NCBI GenBank assembly: GCA_951799445.1
Contig: OX637290.1
Span: 2,544,501-2,608,500 of the forward strand
Source: Pseudisothecium myosuroides
Lineage: Eukaryota > Streptophyta > Bryopsida > Hypnales > Lembophyllaceae
Length of the DNA: 64,000 nt
Reading direction: 5' to 3'
Part shown: one piece after another, positions 24,770-37,440 of the stretch
How positions within the stretch are numbered: position 1 is the first letter of the stretch
Layout of the letters: the number at the start of each line of letters is the position of its first letter
The notes under the pieces: generated by a model
Database searches by the model: none
What the model saw: the letters and a program-made list of their open reading frames with translations, nothing else
Told to the model about the DNA's origin: nothing
Program-made: the position numbers and the translations under genes

Positions 24770-25480
24770 TGCTCCTCTCTGCAAGTCTGCAGTGATGTGA
24801 ACAAGCCGAGGGTTACTTGTATGGAGTGCAACGCCAATCAAATTAGCAAAGTCTACCAAAACTTCAGTTCACAACAAAGCTCTGGCAACCACCGATGAGG
24901 TAGAACCATTGTCAAATCTTTACCCCGTACGCACAGAAATGCAGATTTCAAGTTATAAAAAGTCGTAAGTATCCTTGGCACAATCTTCCAGATTTCCTCT
25001 TCAAATGCTCCATACCATCAATTTCTGCTCATCAGCAAACTCCTCACAATGAAAAGAACGCTCAGATCCTGATCATCTTCAAGCTTACGTCTTCAACAAC
25101 AACCTTCACAGGACCAAATTCTCTACAAAACAAAACAAACAGAAACGAAACGAAACGAAACAGAAACAGAAACAAATACACCAATCCCTTCTGCAGCCAA
25201 GACAGTGACAAGAAGCTACCCGAAGGTTGAACTTAGGGTAAGCCCTATTACCGTGGTCCCACAGATGTTGTGGCATTCAGCTAGTGCATCCCGCCAAAAG
25301 ACGGAGCTGCGGATTTGATGACCGCGAGGCTCTTATCTTCCTCACCTCGTATTCTCGCTTTGAAACCTGCATGAGTGTATGAGTTAATTGCATTGAATGT
25401 ACCATGCTACCGTGAAATTTGCAGCAGTTTCAGTAAGTTCGAGAATTCCAATTCGGCCGATGTAGGAGCAATCCTGTGTA
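24770..25480. repeat. Segmental duplication, copy 2, leading into the thylakoid-protein gene
   Basis: A diverged copy of 20030-21840 lacking the central 1.1 kb with MNS3 exon 1. It contains a (GAAAC) run around 25142-25165 and ends about 10 bp before the ATG of the next gene, so it probably contains that gene's promoter and 5' UTR. Confidence 0.8.
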
Positions 25481-25490
25481 GGGTTTCATA

Positions 25491-27528
25491 ATGGGAACTC
25501 ACCTGGCCCAATGTCGTGGATTCCAAGTTGACCCAATTCTCGCAATCCGTGCCAATTCTCCAGTTTCTTGTCCTTCCAGTTTCGGTCTGGCAATGTGCAC
25601 AGGTGGTCACGCAATTGGCTTGAGAGGTGGGCTATTGAAATTCACAACTCGTGGAAGAGTTTGCTGCTCGGTTAGGTCAGACAGAGAACCTGCTACTAAA
25701 GAGAGGGAGGTTAATACTACTGGGCTTTCTTTCTCGAGTGACGACGCCGTGAAGAAATGGATGGTGGCTGCTTTGGCTGCTGCGGTGATGAGTGGAGCAG
25801 CAGGCGAGCCGGCTATGGCGTTTGGTTGGTTTGGGCAACCTCAAATTGAGAAAGATCCAGTGCAGCCTTTCACTCTGTATGGCAGCATCTTGTAGGTGAC
25901 CCCACTGCCCTTCCGAAAGTCTAAATTCGCATTCTTGGCTGTATTTTGCAATTTTGATATCCTTGTCTGTGCCACTTCTTTGAAATCCTATTTTACGAAG
26001 TTTTCACTTTAGAGAATCTATGTTTTAGTGAACGTAGAGAACCTCGCATGTGCAATTTGTTGCAAGAAACTGAGTGATCAGTAGGAAGGTAGAGACTCCA
26101 TTAACCATACAATACATTAGAGGCTCCATTGAACGTACATGTCAGCTTTGATTTGTGCCAAGTATGAAAATACTTTAACATATTGACATTTAGGTTTTTG
26201 CAATTGATTTTTAGCTCGACACAAATTAAATGTGCAAAATTTAAGATGGTGAAAATTTCTAGATTGTTGTAGAAACAGGTTCTAAATTCACTTGTATGGT
26301 GATTGGAATCTCTCTCTTACTGTACGGTGAATGGAGACTTTACATTATCTGACATTGCTTATGGTTTCAAAAGTGCAATCGAAGTGGCACAGGTGGTATT
26401 TACAAAGGGCGGTTGATGGTCAGTAGGGGATTGTTGGCAGGGGGAAGAAGAGTATCTTGCTCTTGAATTTGCTCTTGAACTTGCAATATCTAGTGTTTGT
26501 GATGTATTTTATGTTTCTGTTGTAATGATAGAAATGCAGGTGGCCAGTGAAAGTTCGCTACGCATCCCTAGTCTGATAGGATTTTGGTGCTGCTGTGACC
26601 GCAGGAAGAAGTACTTGATCGAGGATGTAGTCGATAACAAGGTCGTAGGCAGGAAAAAAGGGTTCACTGCATCAGCCTGGTACATGCAGCTTCCAATTTT
26701 CACATAATACAAAGAAATGGAATTGATGGAACATCTAGTCAAGTATTCATGCTATAGGGTAACCTAAAATCACCTGGAAGCCTTGTTTAGGTTTAAATAC
26801 TTTCTTGTGTGCATCAAACTTACGAGAGATTTATTGCAAAATCAAGCAACAAAATGTAGTTTGGATATGGAGTATCGTGTTTTTACATGCTTATATGGTC
26901 TTGGTAATCATCATGTTACTCAAATACTGTGTATTAAAACTGAAAAAATGTAGTTTCCCAATTGTTTAAGGGGTTGAAGAAGCCAGCCTTGAAGAAATAC
27001 ACAACATGAGATATATCGTCACTATGTCAAATCTTACGTTTGAATTCTATGGTGGTTTACGTGTTTGCAGTGTGAATGCCCTGGACGCAAGCAAAGAAAC
27101 TCCTGAATTGCAAGGGGTACCACCTGGTCTCAAAGTGATTACTCCCTCTTCCACTCTACTTTTGTACATTGTTTGGGATGTTATATTCAATTACTTGCGG
27201 TAGTTTGACATACGGCATTCAACTTCATTATTTTCGGTCTCTTTTATAATAGTATGTACTGTTCTTGCCCCTTCATGAACATTGACACGGTTTTTAATGA
27301 ATTGAAAGCAACTGGTCAATTTGTAGGTGACGATCATTGGAGAGCCATCGTGTTCCAAAGGACAGGGCCAGACAAGGGAAGAATCGTGCACTGCTCCGTG
27401 TCGAAAGGCGTGTCAGGGTGCTGTTTCTCAGCACTTGACGGAAGTGAAGAATGAGACGGGCTACGTGTTGGATCAGTCTGACATCAAAAAAGTTACGGAG
27501 ACTTGCTCCGTGCAGTGCTTCAATGAAT
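25491..27528 (+). CDS. Probable thylakoid-lumen protein, conserved, function unknown
   Basis: Exons: 25491-25891, 26605-26679, 27071-27134 (3' boundary uncertain), about 27253-27528. The first two junctions are GT-AG and in phase. Residues 1 to about 85 look like a chloroplast transit peptide (low acidic content, many S/R/G). Residues 91-110 are hydrophobic and end AMA|F, a typical lumenal processing site, so thylakoid-lumen location is inferred. The mature part has 'KKYLIEDVVDNKVVGRKKGF', 'ELQGVPPGL', 'CPFMNIDTVFNELK', 'GDDHWRAIVFQR' and several cysteines (PCRKACQ, ETCSVQC), suggesting disulfides. I do not recognise the family securely. Two oddities: exon 3 to exon 4 does not join in phase with the best splice sites, and the frame shifts by one base near 27391-27396. 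A last exon at 27736 supplying only a TAA is possible. Confidence 0.65.
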
Positions 27529-27737
27529 GTGAGTTACATCCCTTGGTTCACTTCCAAACATGTCTCTGTATGCCTACCCTATTGAGTCGCAGGAAACACA
27601 CATAATATGTTGCCACTTCTCATAGCAGAAACAATCTTGCTCTGGTGTTTATAATTCTGGCTACTGAAGTTAATTCAACTGCCAGATGCTCTAATTGTTT
27701 TATATCGCATATTTCTGCTAAAATTTTATTTGCAGAA

Positions 27738-29317
27738 TCTTAATGACTTAAGGGCATAGACTATACTTCCTTCTTATCCAAGTAGCCAGAATAAAAATAA
27801 ACAGATAAAAATAAAACTGTTTCTAGTCGAAAGTGATTAGTGTGTCTTGCACTGTTTGAATTAATTTGAGTTCTGAGTTGATATGCAATTGGTACCCAGA
27901 AGTAAGAGATGTACAACCATAAACTAAGGATCTGATCATAGTTCCTATTATTACTCTTTCGTTGAATTTCGTTGAATCTTGTTGAATTTCGCTGAATCTT
28001 GTTGGTAACGGAAAGAGGATCCCAATACAAGTTAGCACGTATTCGGGGCATTGTAATTAAAAAGTAAATTTTTTTGAAGTGTTGCTTGTAGGTGTACTCA
28101 AAATTGTCCTTACGTTTTCATGTTCAGATTGTGTACGTCTTGAACAAGAGGTGCAATTACGTGTTCTTAAATTACAAACAACAGTGTGCTGACTTTCTAG
28201 ATCTGTGATGTTTTATTTGGAAGGTACCAAGCCAGGGAAAAGTATTTCATTCGTGTTTCCATTCCGACCCCACTGACCAGTTTTGGAGTATCACGTGAAT
28301 TTTTCTGTGAGTCTGTTTCTACTTAAAATTTTCAAAAGACCTTTGGAGTCTGGACACAAAAAGGGTTTCAATTGGCTTTGGGCTTCTTTAGATTGCAGAG
28401 GTAAAAGCAGCAAGCTTAAAGTTTTAACCAACATCATGTGCATTTAAATAATGACATAGTATGCTCTGAAAAGAATCCTCGCATTTATGACACCTAGTGA
28501 CACAATTGATGTAACAAGTGCGAAATTCACCTCAAAGCCTAAAACCTTGATATCTCAAATATCTTTAGCATGTCACATAGGACTCACTTCTAGATGCTCA
28601 TTCTTGCTATTTGGACTACTGTACTGGTAGTGTATTACCAACATTTAAAACCTTTGATCTTTGCACCACTCAAGGTTTAGGCTTCTTTTTCTCTCAAGCT
28701 TTGTGCTTTGACCTGTGCAGGCCAATATTGCAGAGGCTTCTTTGGGTTCCTTTGATCTATTACTTGACGTGTACACTAGCGCATTTTGTACAATTTTCTT
28801 TCGAGAGCTGAACTGGTAGCATTAACTTGTAAGCGTCCTGATTCATTTGGATACACTGAAGAGGCTTCTAAACTGGCAATGTGATGATCATCTTGTGCAA
28901 CTGCAAAAAACTTCCTCAGTAGCCATTGAAGTGTCCATAAGATCTTCAAGACTGTACTGTACTGTACATGATATTAACAGGGTCTTAACCTGTAAAGACT
29001 CAAGAATTTTGGACAAAACACAAATGTGTTTTAAAATAAAAATTCCATAACTTTTTTGAAGTTCGCATGAAAGAAGACAATGTGAGGCATGGAGGGAAGA
29101 AATTATCTATACAATCAAAATTTTAAAATATGTATAGATTTGCTTCAAATAAGTTTTGAAAGTCTTAACTTCAATAATTCACCAAAAATATAATTTTTAT
29201 TCAGTATACAAACATTTCTATGATTGGTCAAAATTGCAATTTCAATTGATTTGTGAAGAAAAAAGGTAAAAGATCCATACATACATATCTTTAAGTTAGG
29301 GTGTTTGTTCAATTTGT
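27738..29317. other. No gene recognised; small T-rich repeat
   Basis: Around 27958-28003 a 12-15 nt unit (TCGTTGAATTT / CGCTGAATCTTG) repeats four times. The rest shows no coding or RNA signal. Confidence 0.35.
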
Positions 29318-29775
29318 TTGTTTGTTTTGTTTGTTACGGTGAGATCTCTTGGACAATATGGCCCCTAGTAGTGTTCTTAGTACTGTTGGAAAGCCCTCAA
29401 CAAGGAGGGGTGCACAGGCTTTGTTTATGGCATTTGGGCCTATGTTGTGAAAGTTATTGAATTTTGAAGTTTTCATGACTTAAAAAATTAGAAATTACTT
29501 TTACTTTGATTTTAATTGTGGCAATGGCACAAGGCATACTATTAAGTGAGGTTGTTTGTTTTGTTTTGTTTGTTACAGTGAAATCTCTTGGAATGTACGT
29601 CTTCTAATTGTGTTTTTGTTATTGTTGGAAAGCTTTGTACAAGGAGGGGTGTATGGGCTTTGTATGGTCCTATGATGTGAAAGTTATCAAATTAAAAAGT
29701 TTTTATGAATTTAAAAATTAGAAAATTACTTTTTCTTTTCTTTTGGTTGTAGCAACGGTACAGGGTACTCTAGTT
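29318..29775. repeat. Two tandem copies of a 230-240 bp dispersed repeat
   Basis: Each unit opens with GTTTGTTTGTTACRGTGARATCTCTTGG-type sequence and contains TGTTGGAAAG, AAGGAGGGGTG, GTGAAAGTTAT and GGCAATGGCAC or its variant. The same unit occurs as two copies at 36957-37440 and inverted at about 56147-56455. Confidence 0.75.
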
Positions 29776-31189
29776 TAGTGATGAAACATCAATACTTTCT
29801 CCAAATAGTGAACTTTTCAATACTAGGCAAATACTAGTGACTTTGTCTATTTTCTTTCTAATTTTTGTTTAACCATAGCAATCTTAATTTTGAATATAGA
29901 AATAGAAATAGAACCAAATCTAATTTGCACAAAAAATATAAAATCTTGATAGAAAAAAAATGAAGACATTGCCTGAATTTGGACAATAATCGCTGAGTGG
30001 TTGATTAGGTCATTATAGATTAAATGAAATTTCCAAAAATCTTAATGCTTGGAAAGATTATATAGTTTGTCCGGTGAAAATGGGGCATTGATTGCCTCAG
30101 ATAGCATTGTTGACAAAAAATTCATAATATTTTTTACATAAAAATTATAGAATTTTTTTGTACAGATGTAGAAGCGATGTAAGCATGTGCAAGGTAAAAT
30201 TCAAATGGAAAAGCACAATAAATTCCAAGATATTGATGCTACAATGAGATCAATCCACTTGGGAGCCAAGAACAAAGTTCTACAATTGAAAATTGTATAT
30301 TCACTATTTGTATATTTATCCTTTGGAATACAACTACACCAAAACAGTTATTTAGTATGGTTTAAACTATTTATCACCAAAACATACTATTCAACGCCAA
30401 TTATAGTTATAACATTGTAACATTTGTGGTATACAACAATGGCGTTGTTACTAATTTGGCATCATAATTCTCATTCTGGGTAATTATCCACCCATTCTAA
30501 ATAACCATTTCGGTGTACTAGTTTAATATTTCAAATCATTTTTTCTCCACTAAAATTTGACACACGGCATAACCCTCCATCTTGTTGCCATTGTTTTTGG
30601 AGTTTCATGTTCTTCAAAAATTGGTTTATACTGATCATGTCCCTGACTTTTGCTCAAGAAGTACAAAATTTTTGTCCCTTCTTGTATAACCAAGTGAAAT
30701 TTTTCCCATGGTTCCTTCATAGATGACTTTGGGCAAGCCAAATTTTCACAAGACTCTGAAAGGTTTTGGATTTTGTCATCTCTATAAAAAATATTGTACC
30801 ATAGAAGGGGTCACACTCTTCAAGATTGTCATATTGGACAGCTTTATGGTTGTCGACGTGTCCGTCAAGGCAAATAGACAACCTTTTAAACTATTCGGAT
30901 GGACCGACCAAATTTCTTAGGATTTTGGCTTACATTTTGGGCAAATTTTTTTTTTGATTGCAAGTATTTTACCTCTAATGCATGACATGGAAGAGGTCTT
31001 TGTGATTAGGACCTACAAGCAGAAATTTTGGGTGCCAACACAGTGGGCAATGATCCATGGAGTATGGCGGTGATACATTGGAAAGGGCAACAATTTCGTG
31101 CATAGGACTTATATGCAAGGACTGGGCGCCCACTCAAGGACACTAATACAAATCCACACTAAAAAAACACTTCAACCCTTGATTATGTG
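29776..31189. other. No gene recognised
   Basis: AT-rich DNA with short non-conserved frames. I see nothing to annotate. Confidence 0.3.
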
Positions 31190-31790
31190 TTAATCCCTAA
31201 AAGACTGGGGGTGTTTGAACATAGTCCTTGTTTTCTTGACTAGCTCTTGTAACAAGCATAATTCCTCATTTGTGGAATAATTTTGATTATCGCCACCGTT
31301 GAAATGAAACAAGACTTATTTCGCTTTCATATAAATAAAAGATCAACAAAATTGTATATTTTTTGAAAAAATGTCACCGTTGACACGATTGATGAAAGAT
31401 GTTTGGTTAGGGAGTACTTTGTATGTATGCTAAAATCCAAATGTTGAAATCGGAATGCTCAAACGTGCTCCAAAAATTCTGATTTTTTTCCCACACATAT
31501 ATATCATCATAATATTGGTGTGTAATTTTTTTCAAATCGTTTTGAGGTGTAGAAAAAAAGATATGAGAATGTGAAGTAACAACCAACAATGCCTTTTCCA
31601 TTCTCAAAAAATTCACCAAAAATTGCACACTCAATCATTTTTTGATTGGATTGCGCTGATGGATTCAGCAGAGAAAATCATCTAGGGTCTCTTTGTTGCT
31701 TACGGACTGTTAATGAGGTTCACATATCAATTTTTTTACAAATGTAGTTGTAGAAGCCATGTGGTGGCCTTATGGTCCTTTAAGGGTTAA
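31190..31790 (-). mobile_element. TTAA-family element, internally shortened
   Basis: TTAA with CCCTAAAAGACT follows at 31190, and CCTTTAAGGG precedes TTAA at 31787-31790. At about 600 bp it is shorter than the roughly 930 bp full copies. The interior keeps only some family landmarks, so it is deleted or diverged. Orientation is uncertain. Confidence 0.6.
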
Positions 31791-33886
31791 ATTTGGATCG
31801 AAATTAAAACAAATTTAGACTCCAAAATAATGTAGATTTAATACAAAATTGTGGTCTAAAATGTTTTTTAGCATGGATTTGTATATAGGGAATTTGGGAG
31901 AGATCAAAAGGGGTGGGGCAAAAACACGGCGGCAACTTAAGAAAACGTAGCAGTGATTTATGGCAATGACGCAACAACTCAAGGAATGGGGATTCACTTC
32001 CATTTATGCCGCTTCACCTTGAGTTCTTGTCCTATCCTATTAACTCCTTGAGTACTAAAATTAAGAAAAGAAAATTGAACATATCATAATGTACTGTCAC
32101 TATCCCGGTACCAAAGCTTACATTAATTATGTGGGGATAAAAGTCGTGGATGAGGACTCCAGAGAGGACAAGACAACCTCTTTGAAGGCTACTAAATGTT
32201 ATGTAGCCCTTTGAGGGCTATAAGACTCAAATCCAACAAATCCCGCTATCTTATGGTTTCTATTCTATTTCAAGGTGAGGTTTGGGAAAATTCTAGGTAT
32301 AAAATCAAAACTAGACTAAATACTATAATGGATATTGACACAACCCTATTTTAGTTCTACACTCTTTTTATGGCTTTTTGTATATTTTTATTAATTTTAA
32401 TTTGCAAAATTCAAAAAAAAAAATCTACGAGTCCCAAGTGACAAATTGGGAGCTCACACAGTGGCTACTAATTCGTTGAGATGCATTGTCGGTGTCTAAG
32501 TTGTATGCAAGTAACACAATAGTCATTGAATTTAAGTGTGCTTGCCTCTATTGTATATCTAAACCGTCATTCAACCTACAATAACAATCTTATTTACTAG
32601 CAACTGTATGGGCATTCATTCTTGACTATGTCCAAATCAAAGACTTCTCAACAATTTTAAGTGTATTGGAGAATGACTTAGAAATGAATATTCTTTAATA
32701 ATAAAATGTGTCTACAAATATGAAAAAATCACATCCTATCAACAAATGTCACATGTGCAAAAATTGACCCTACAAACAATTGTGCGGACATCGTCATCAC
32801 TCTAAAATGACTTAGAAATGATCTAGACAATGACCTAGATTTTAGACCCAATAGTGGTCTACGTCAAATCTGGCTCAATACATCAACTACTAACTAAGAA
32901 GACATGGTAGAAGCCCTCGCTATGTCACTATCTATATCAAGTGCGCCATGACACATGAGCTCTTGACTGGGCGGACATGGTTGATTGGGTGGATTTTATT
33001 TCATTTTCAATAGTTTTCATTGCCAATTAATTCTAAATCCATTGCAACATTGTCGGCTACTTTGCTTGCAATAGCTAATAATTAAATAGTTTTATACAAC
33101 TATTGTGAAGTTCCGAGCGCGAGAGGCCATTGGATTAATGTTGATACTTGAAGTTGGATTGTATAGGAATCTTGGATGCCTTGTTGGACGTTGTAACTTT
33201 CTAGCTATGGCTGCTGCTTTCTTCACTAGTTGGTTTGTCCCAAAAGGCTCCATCAAGAAGAGTTTGTAGTTGATTTGTCTACAAAGGCCTAATAGACACT
33301 GCACAAAACATTCAATGAGGAGGTTCCATCAAAAGAGCATCTTAATCTACATTCCTTCAAATCCGACCTGCTGCAACCTCATCCCCAATATGCAAGATTA
33401 ATCCATATTTTTTGGGATTATTTGGATCGGAGAAGCTAGGCATGGTCTCTCAACTCCTACCTTCACCGGAATTTTTGCTTCCGCATTCCAAAAATGCTTT
33501 CCTGAAATTTTCGTCATTGTTGGGCCACTGGAAATTCTTGTCATCGTCAGGCCACATGGGACCTTCCGCCCCGTTTTCAATAGCCTCTGATTTTGCGTTG
33601 CAATTTTTGCCTCCGCATCCGGAAAATCGTCTCTTCGGCACCTAAAACTTCTCATCATTGTTGGGCCACATGAGACTCAACCTCTGCCCTATTCTCAGTT
33701 GCCTCCGACTTTGTGCTGGAATTCTCGCCTTTGCATTCAAAAAATTGTCTCCTCTACTGCATCTAGAAGACATCCTCTTCGAACCAGATCATCGGAAGAT
33801 GAAAATTGTGCACCTCCAGGGTTGTCTATTTTGATGTGACGCTGGCTTTTTTCGTCGGGATGTCCGTCAACGTCAGTCTGGACGTG
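31791..33886. other. No gene recognised
   Basis: A GC-richer block around 33400-33780 contains short frames on both strands (for example 33398-33658) with internal repetition (two phrases around 'GPTMTRIS') but no known motif. Confidence 0.3.
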
Positions 33887-34285
33887 TCATGACGCGACTG
33901 GGATGGCCTGTACGTACAAGCCACCCGAAGAAAAAAAAATTTGGATCCTGACGAACGCTGAATTTGGATCCTGACGAGTGTTTGGACATGACGCGAAAGG
34001 GACAACCCTGTGCTCCTGCCAAATTGCGCCCTTACCCTCCTTGCTCTTCGACCTCGTGACCTCCTTCTCCTTGACTTTTGGCCCCGCAACTTCCTCCTCT
34101 CCATCTTTCAGCCCCGCAACGTCCTCCTCCTCCTTGTTGGGAACTGCTAAATCCTCCTTCTTAGTACAATTGACACTGAGTACAAAATCCCCCACCAAAA
34201 CAAGAAACAAATCCATGGTAACAATCATCAAAGCAACAAGCAAAACTGCCGTAGTAGCAAGGCAATGAGCGGTGGTAGGCGCCAA
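33887..34285 (-). CDS. Hypothetical membrane-anchored, charged-repeat protein
   Basis: A 132-residue open frame. The first 35 residues include a long hydrophobic stretch (residues about 10-32, LLVALMIVTMDLFLVLVG), a possible signal anchor. Then come short acidic/basic repeats: EEEDVAGLKDG, EEEVAGPKVK, EKEVTRSKSK. The last third is unlike the repeats and may not be coding. No family is recognised and there is no splice or neighbour evidence. It may be a chance frame in a GC-richer block. Confidence 0.25.
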   Translation of the reverse strand: MAPTTAHCLATTAVLLVALMIVTMDLFLVLVGDFVLSVNCTKKEDLAVPNKEEEDVAGLKDGEEEVAGPKVKEKEVTRSKSKEGKGAIWQEHRVVPFASCPNTRQDPNSAFVRIQIFFSSGGLYVQAIPVAS

Positions 34286-34415
34286 TTATTTTGAATCAAA
34301 ACTTCGCGATATGAATTTTTCCGCGTAACCATAAACCGCAGGAATTTGAATACCTTTGTTTCCAATAAATGGAGTGACTCCGCAAAGAAAGAGTTCCCAT
34401 TGGAGAAGGATTTTA

Positions 34416-35496
34416 GGGTGATTGCACGAAACACCTGTACTGTCTGGTTGCGGGTTTTTTTGGGACCACTATAATTTTTGTTATAACTTCTGATTTATAG
34501 GTTCAATGCCAAAAACAAAAAAACGCTTCCTAGATGTCCTGATTGTAATTGTATCCCTTATTTTTCAGAAAGTAAAAAAAATCAATTTATATTTAAAATT
34601 CAATTTTGTTAATTTGTCACACTTTGACATTTAGGGGTTTTTAGTACTATTGAGCGGTTTAAATTAATGATTTTCAGTTGAAATTTCTATGGTATATTCC
34701 CCTAGTAGGTAGACATCTTCCTGCCAAAGATTATTTAAAAATACATTATTTTATACCCTCCACAGTTGTGCAAGTAGGCCTCCCTTGCGCGCGCACTTGT
34801 GAACAGTAGAAATAGTTTTCACTTCATTTTTTTGGTCAAATCTCATCACCAAGAAGTCCTCCCAAATGGCCAATTTTTAGTTTTGTTCAAAATTATTTTT
34901 TCTATTTTCTACAAATTAAAATGTCGAAGGGTGAATTTTCCTCTTCGCTAGAGTAGTCTGCAGAATTGTTCCAGAAAATACACCCTTTGACAATTTAATT
35001 TGTAGAAAATAGAAAAAATAATTTTGAACAAAACTAAAAATTGGCCATTTGGGAGGACTTCTTGGTGATGAGATTTGACCAAAAAAATGAAGTGAAAACT
35101 ATTTCTACTGTTCACAAGTGCGCGTGCAAGGGAGGCCTACTTGCACAACTGTGGAGGGTATAAAATAATGTATTTTTAAATAATCTTTGGCAGAAAGATG
35201 TCTACCTACTAGGGGAATATACCATAGAAATTTCAACTGAAAATCATTAATTTAAACCGCTCAATAGTACTAAAAACCCCTAAATGTCAAAGTGTGACAA
35301 ATTAACAAAATTGAATTTTAAATATAAATTGATTTTTTTTTATTTCTGAAAAATAAAGGATACAATTACAATTAGGAAATCTAGGAAGGATTTTTTTGGT
35401 TTTGGCATTGAATCTATAAATCAAAAGTTATAGCAAAAGTTATAGCGGTCCAAAAAAAAACGCAACCAATAGTACAGGTGTTTCGTGCAATCACCC
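34416..35496. mobile_element. Near-perfect palindromic element, 1.08 kb
   Basis: The arms (34416 to about 34950, and about 34970-35496) are inverted copies with only scattered differences, for example CTTGCGCGCGCACTT against its partner with CACGCGC. The loop is about 35 nt around 34960. Termini are GGGTGATTGCACGAAACACC and its complement. TTTA lies directly outside both ends (34412-34415, 35497-35500), consistent with a 4-bp target duplication. There is no coding sequence. Transcribed, it would form a hairpin of about 500 bp. Termini and duplication resemble the 8.4-11.8 kb element. Confidence 0.85.
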
Positions 35497-35866
35497 TTTA
35501 CGGTAATGGCACAATCACACCCAGCGTGCGGGTGGAGCACTGTTGGCTAAGTACCAGCATTACGTTTGAACCAGGGTTTAGGGCTTATGTGTTGGGCACA
35601 AAATGTTACAAAATGTTTTGGATTTAGGGTTTAAGCAAGGAGGTGATCTCAACTTTGCGTTCAAAAGGGAGATTTATAACGGGAGAATTATTACATTTTT
35701 CAAAATATTCAATTCTAAAATGATTTATTGGCATGTTAAAATGCAAGTACCTTATAATAAATGTAATTTTTAAGTTTTAATTGTCAACTTGTTTGATTGT
35801 ATAAACTGTATAAATGAACATGATTTTTCATTTGATAAATTTTGATATTTCAGAATTTAGACCCAC

Positions 35867-36600
35867 TTAACCCCTAAAGGACCAAGGCCTTTCCCCCTCC
35901 CAACCCCCTCAAACTACCATTTCTATTGCAAAGAATAAAATAATTTGAAAATTGTTTTTTTCCACATCTAACCAAAGGATTTTATACCTAACTAGTATGA
36001 AAATGTATGGAATAAAAGGAATTTTAAAAAAATGAATTTTCATTCTTAAAAAAAATTGTTAGGTAGAAGTAGGTACGAGATAGAAGAAAAATCTAAATTA
36101 TTAACATCTCTAAGCTGGAACTAAAATGCAATAATCCCAATAGTGAGATTGTTCTCGAAAGAAAAATAAACCATTTGATATTCCTTATTTTTTTTAAATT
36201 TGTAAAAATTGCATTCAGAAATGAATCCTACAAGTTATTTTTTCAAGAAGATGCTTCAATAGTCCAAAAGACAAGATGCTCCGTAACTTTCACATCACTT
36301 GACCAAATGGATTGAATAAAAGCTTACATGTACACAAAATTATAATCTACAAGAAAAAAATAATTAAATTCAAATTTTAGTGGATTTTGTTTTTTACCTA
36401 GTCTCCTTCATTTTGAGCTTATTTGGGCATAACTTTTGCTCCCCGACACCAATTGAAAAAAAAATTATATTTCCACAAAGCTAATTATTTTTTCTATCTT
36501 AAAAATAGTTTCAAAAAATCATGACAATAATTGAGGATCGTAGGTACCTACCTAAAATCCAATTTGTCCCTCAAGGGGACAATGGTCCTTTAGGAGTTGA
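35867..36600 (-). mobile_element. TTAA-family element, shortened
   Basis: TTAACCCCTAAAGGACC starts at 35867. The far end reads GGTCCTTTAGGAG then TTGA, a one-base change from TTAA. The interior keeps the CTACCATTTCTATTGC-like, TCAAGAAGATGCTTC and AACTTTTGCTCCC landmarks. It is about 200 bp shorter than full copies and inverted relative to the 14.5 kb copy. Confidence 0.75.
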
Positions 36601-36953
36601 ATGGTATACCAAAAACTATATTTAGTGCACCTTCAATAATTGATGTCTTTTGACCTTGAATTTTTTTTGGTGACCTCAATTGTAGATTTGACATGTGAAA
36701 AGAGGATAAGAAGATTTCAAATCACTTTCACAATTTCAACTCCTTTATAATCAAACATTATTGCCTATCTTTCAATCCAATATAAGTGATATTGTTGTTG
36801 TTTTTTCCTCATGTGATCTTTAATATGTCTAGTTTGAATTTGTACCTTCACAGTTCAATTTTTTTTAATAATATTATCAAAATGTTGGCTTTTTGTTCAA
36901 TCTAGAATAAATTCCAAGAAGCTCAAAAAAGGCCTTGGACATTTAGGTGTTAA
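36601..36953. mobile_element. Possible TTAA-family remnant (right end only)
   Basis: The last bases before TTAA at 36950-36953 read GGCCTTGGACATTTAGGTG, matching the right terminus of the family. No matching left end is visible, and the preceding 300 bp are too diverged to align by eye. Confidence 0.45.
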
Positions 36954-36956
36954 ATG

Positions 36957-37440
36957 AGTTTGTTTGTTTGTTTATTTGTTTGTTACGGTGAGATCTTTAA
37001 AACTATGCACCTTTCGGTCACATTCTTGCTATTATTAAAAAGCTTTCTGCAAGGAAGGGTTTACAGTTTTTGTTTTGTGGCATTCCAAGCTATGGTGTGA
37101 AAGTTATTGAATTTCAAAGTTTTTATAAATAAAAGAAAGAAAAATATTTTTTGCTTTAATTTTGGTTGTGGCAACAGTACAAGGCACACCAATCTTCCAT
37201 ACCTTAAATTAGGCTGGTTGTTTGTCAAGGTGAGATTTCCTTGACCGTGCCGTGCGTCTCCTAATTACGTTTTTAATATCATTGGAAAGCTTTGTGCAAG
37301 GAAGGATGTACGGACTTTGTTTTGTGGCATTTGGACCTATGGTGTGAAAATTATTGAATTTTGAAGTTTTTATGAATTTTAAAAGTTTTAAAAGTTTTTT
37401 TTTTTTTTTTTTTTTGTTGCGGCAATGGCACAAGGGTTTG
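36957..37440. repeat. Two more copies of the 230-240 bp dispersed repeat
   Basis: The units begin near 36957 and 37213 and contain GTTACGGTGAGATC or its variant, GCAAGGAAGG, GGTGTGAAAG and GGCAATGGCACAAGG. They are in the same orientation as the pair at 29.3 kb. Confidence 0.7.
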
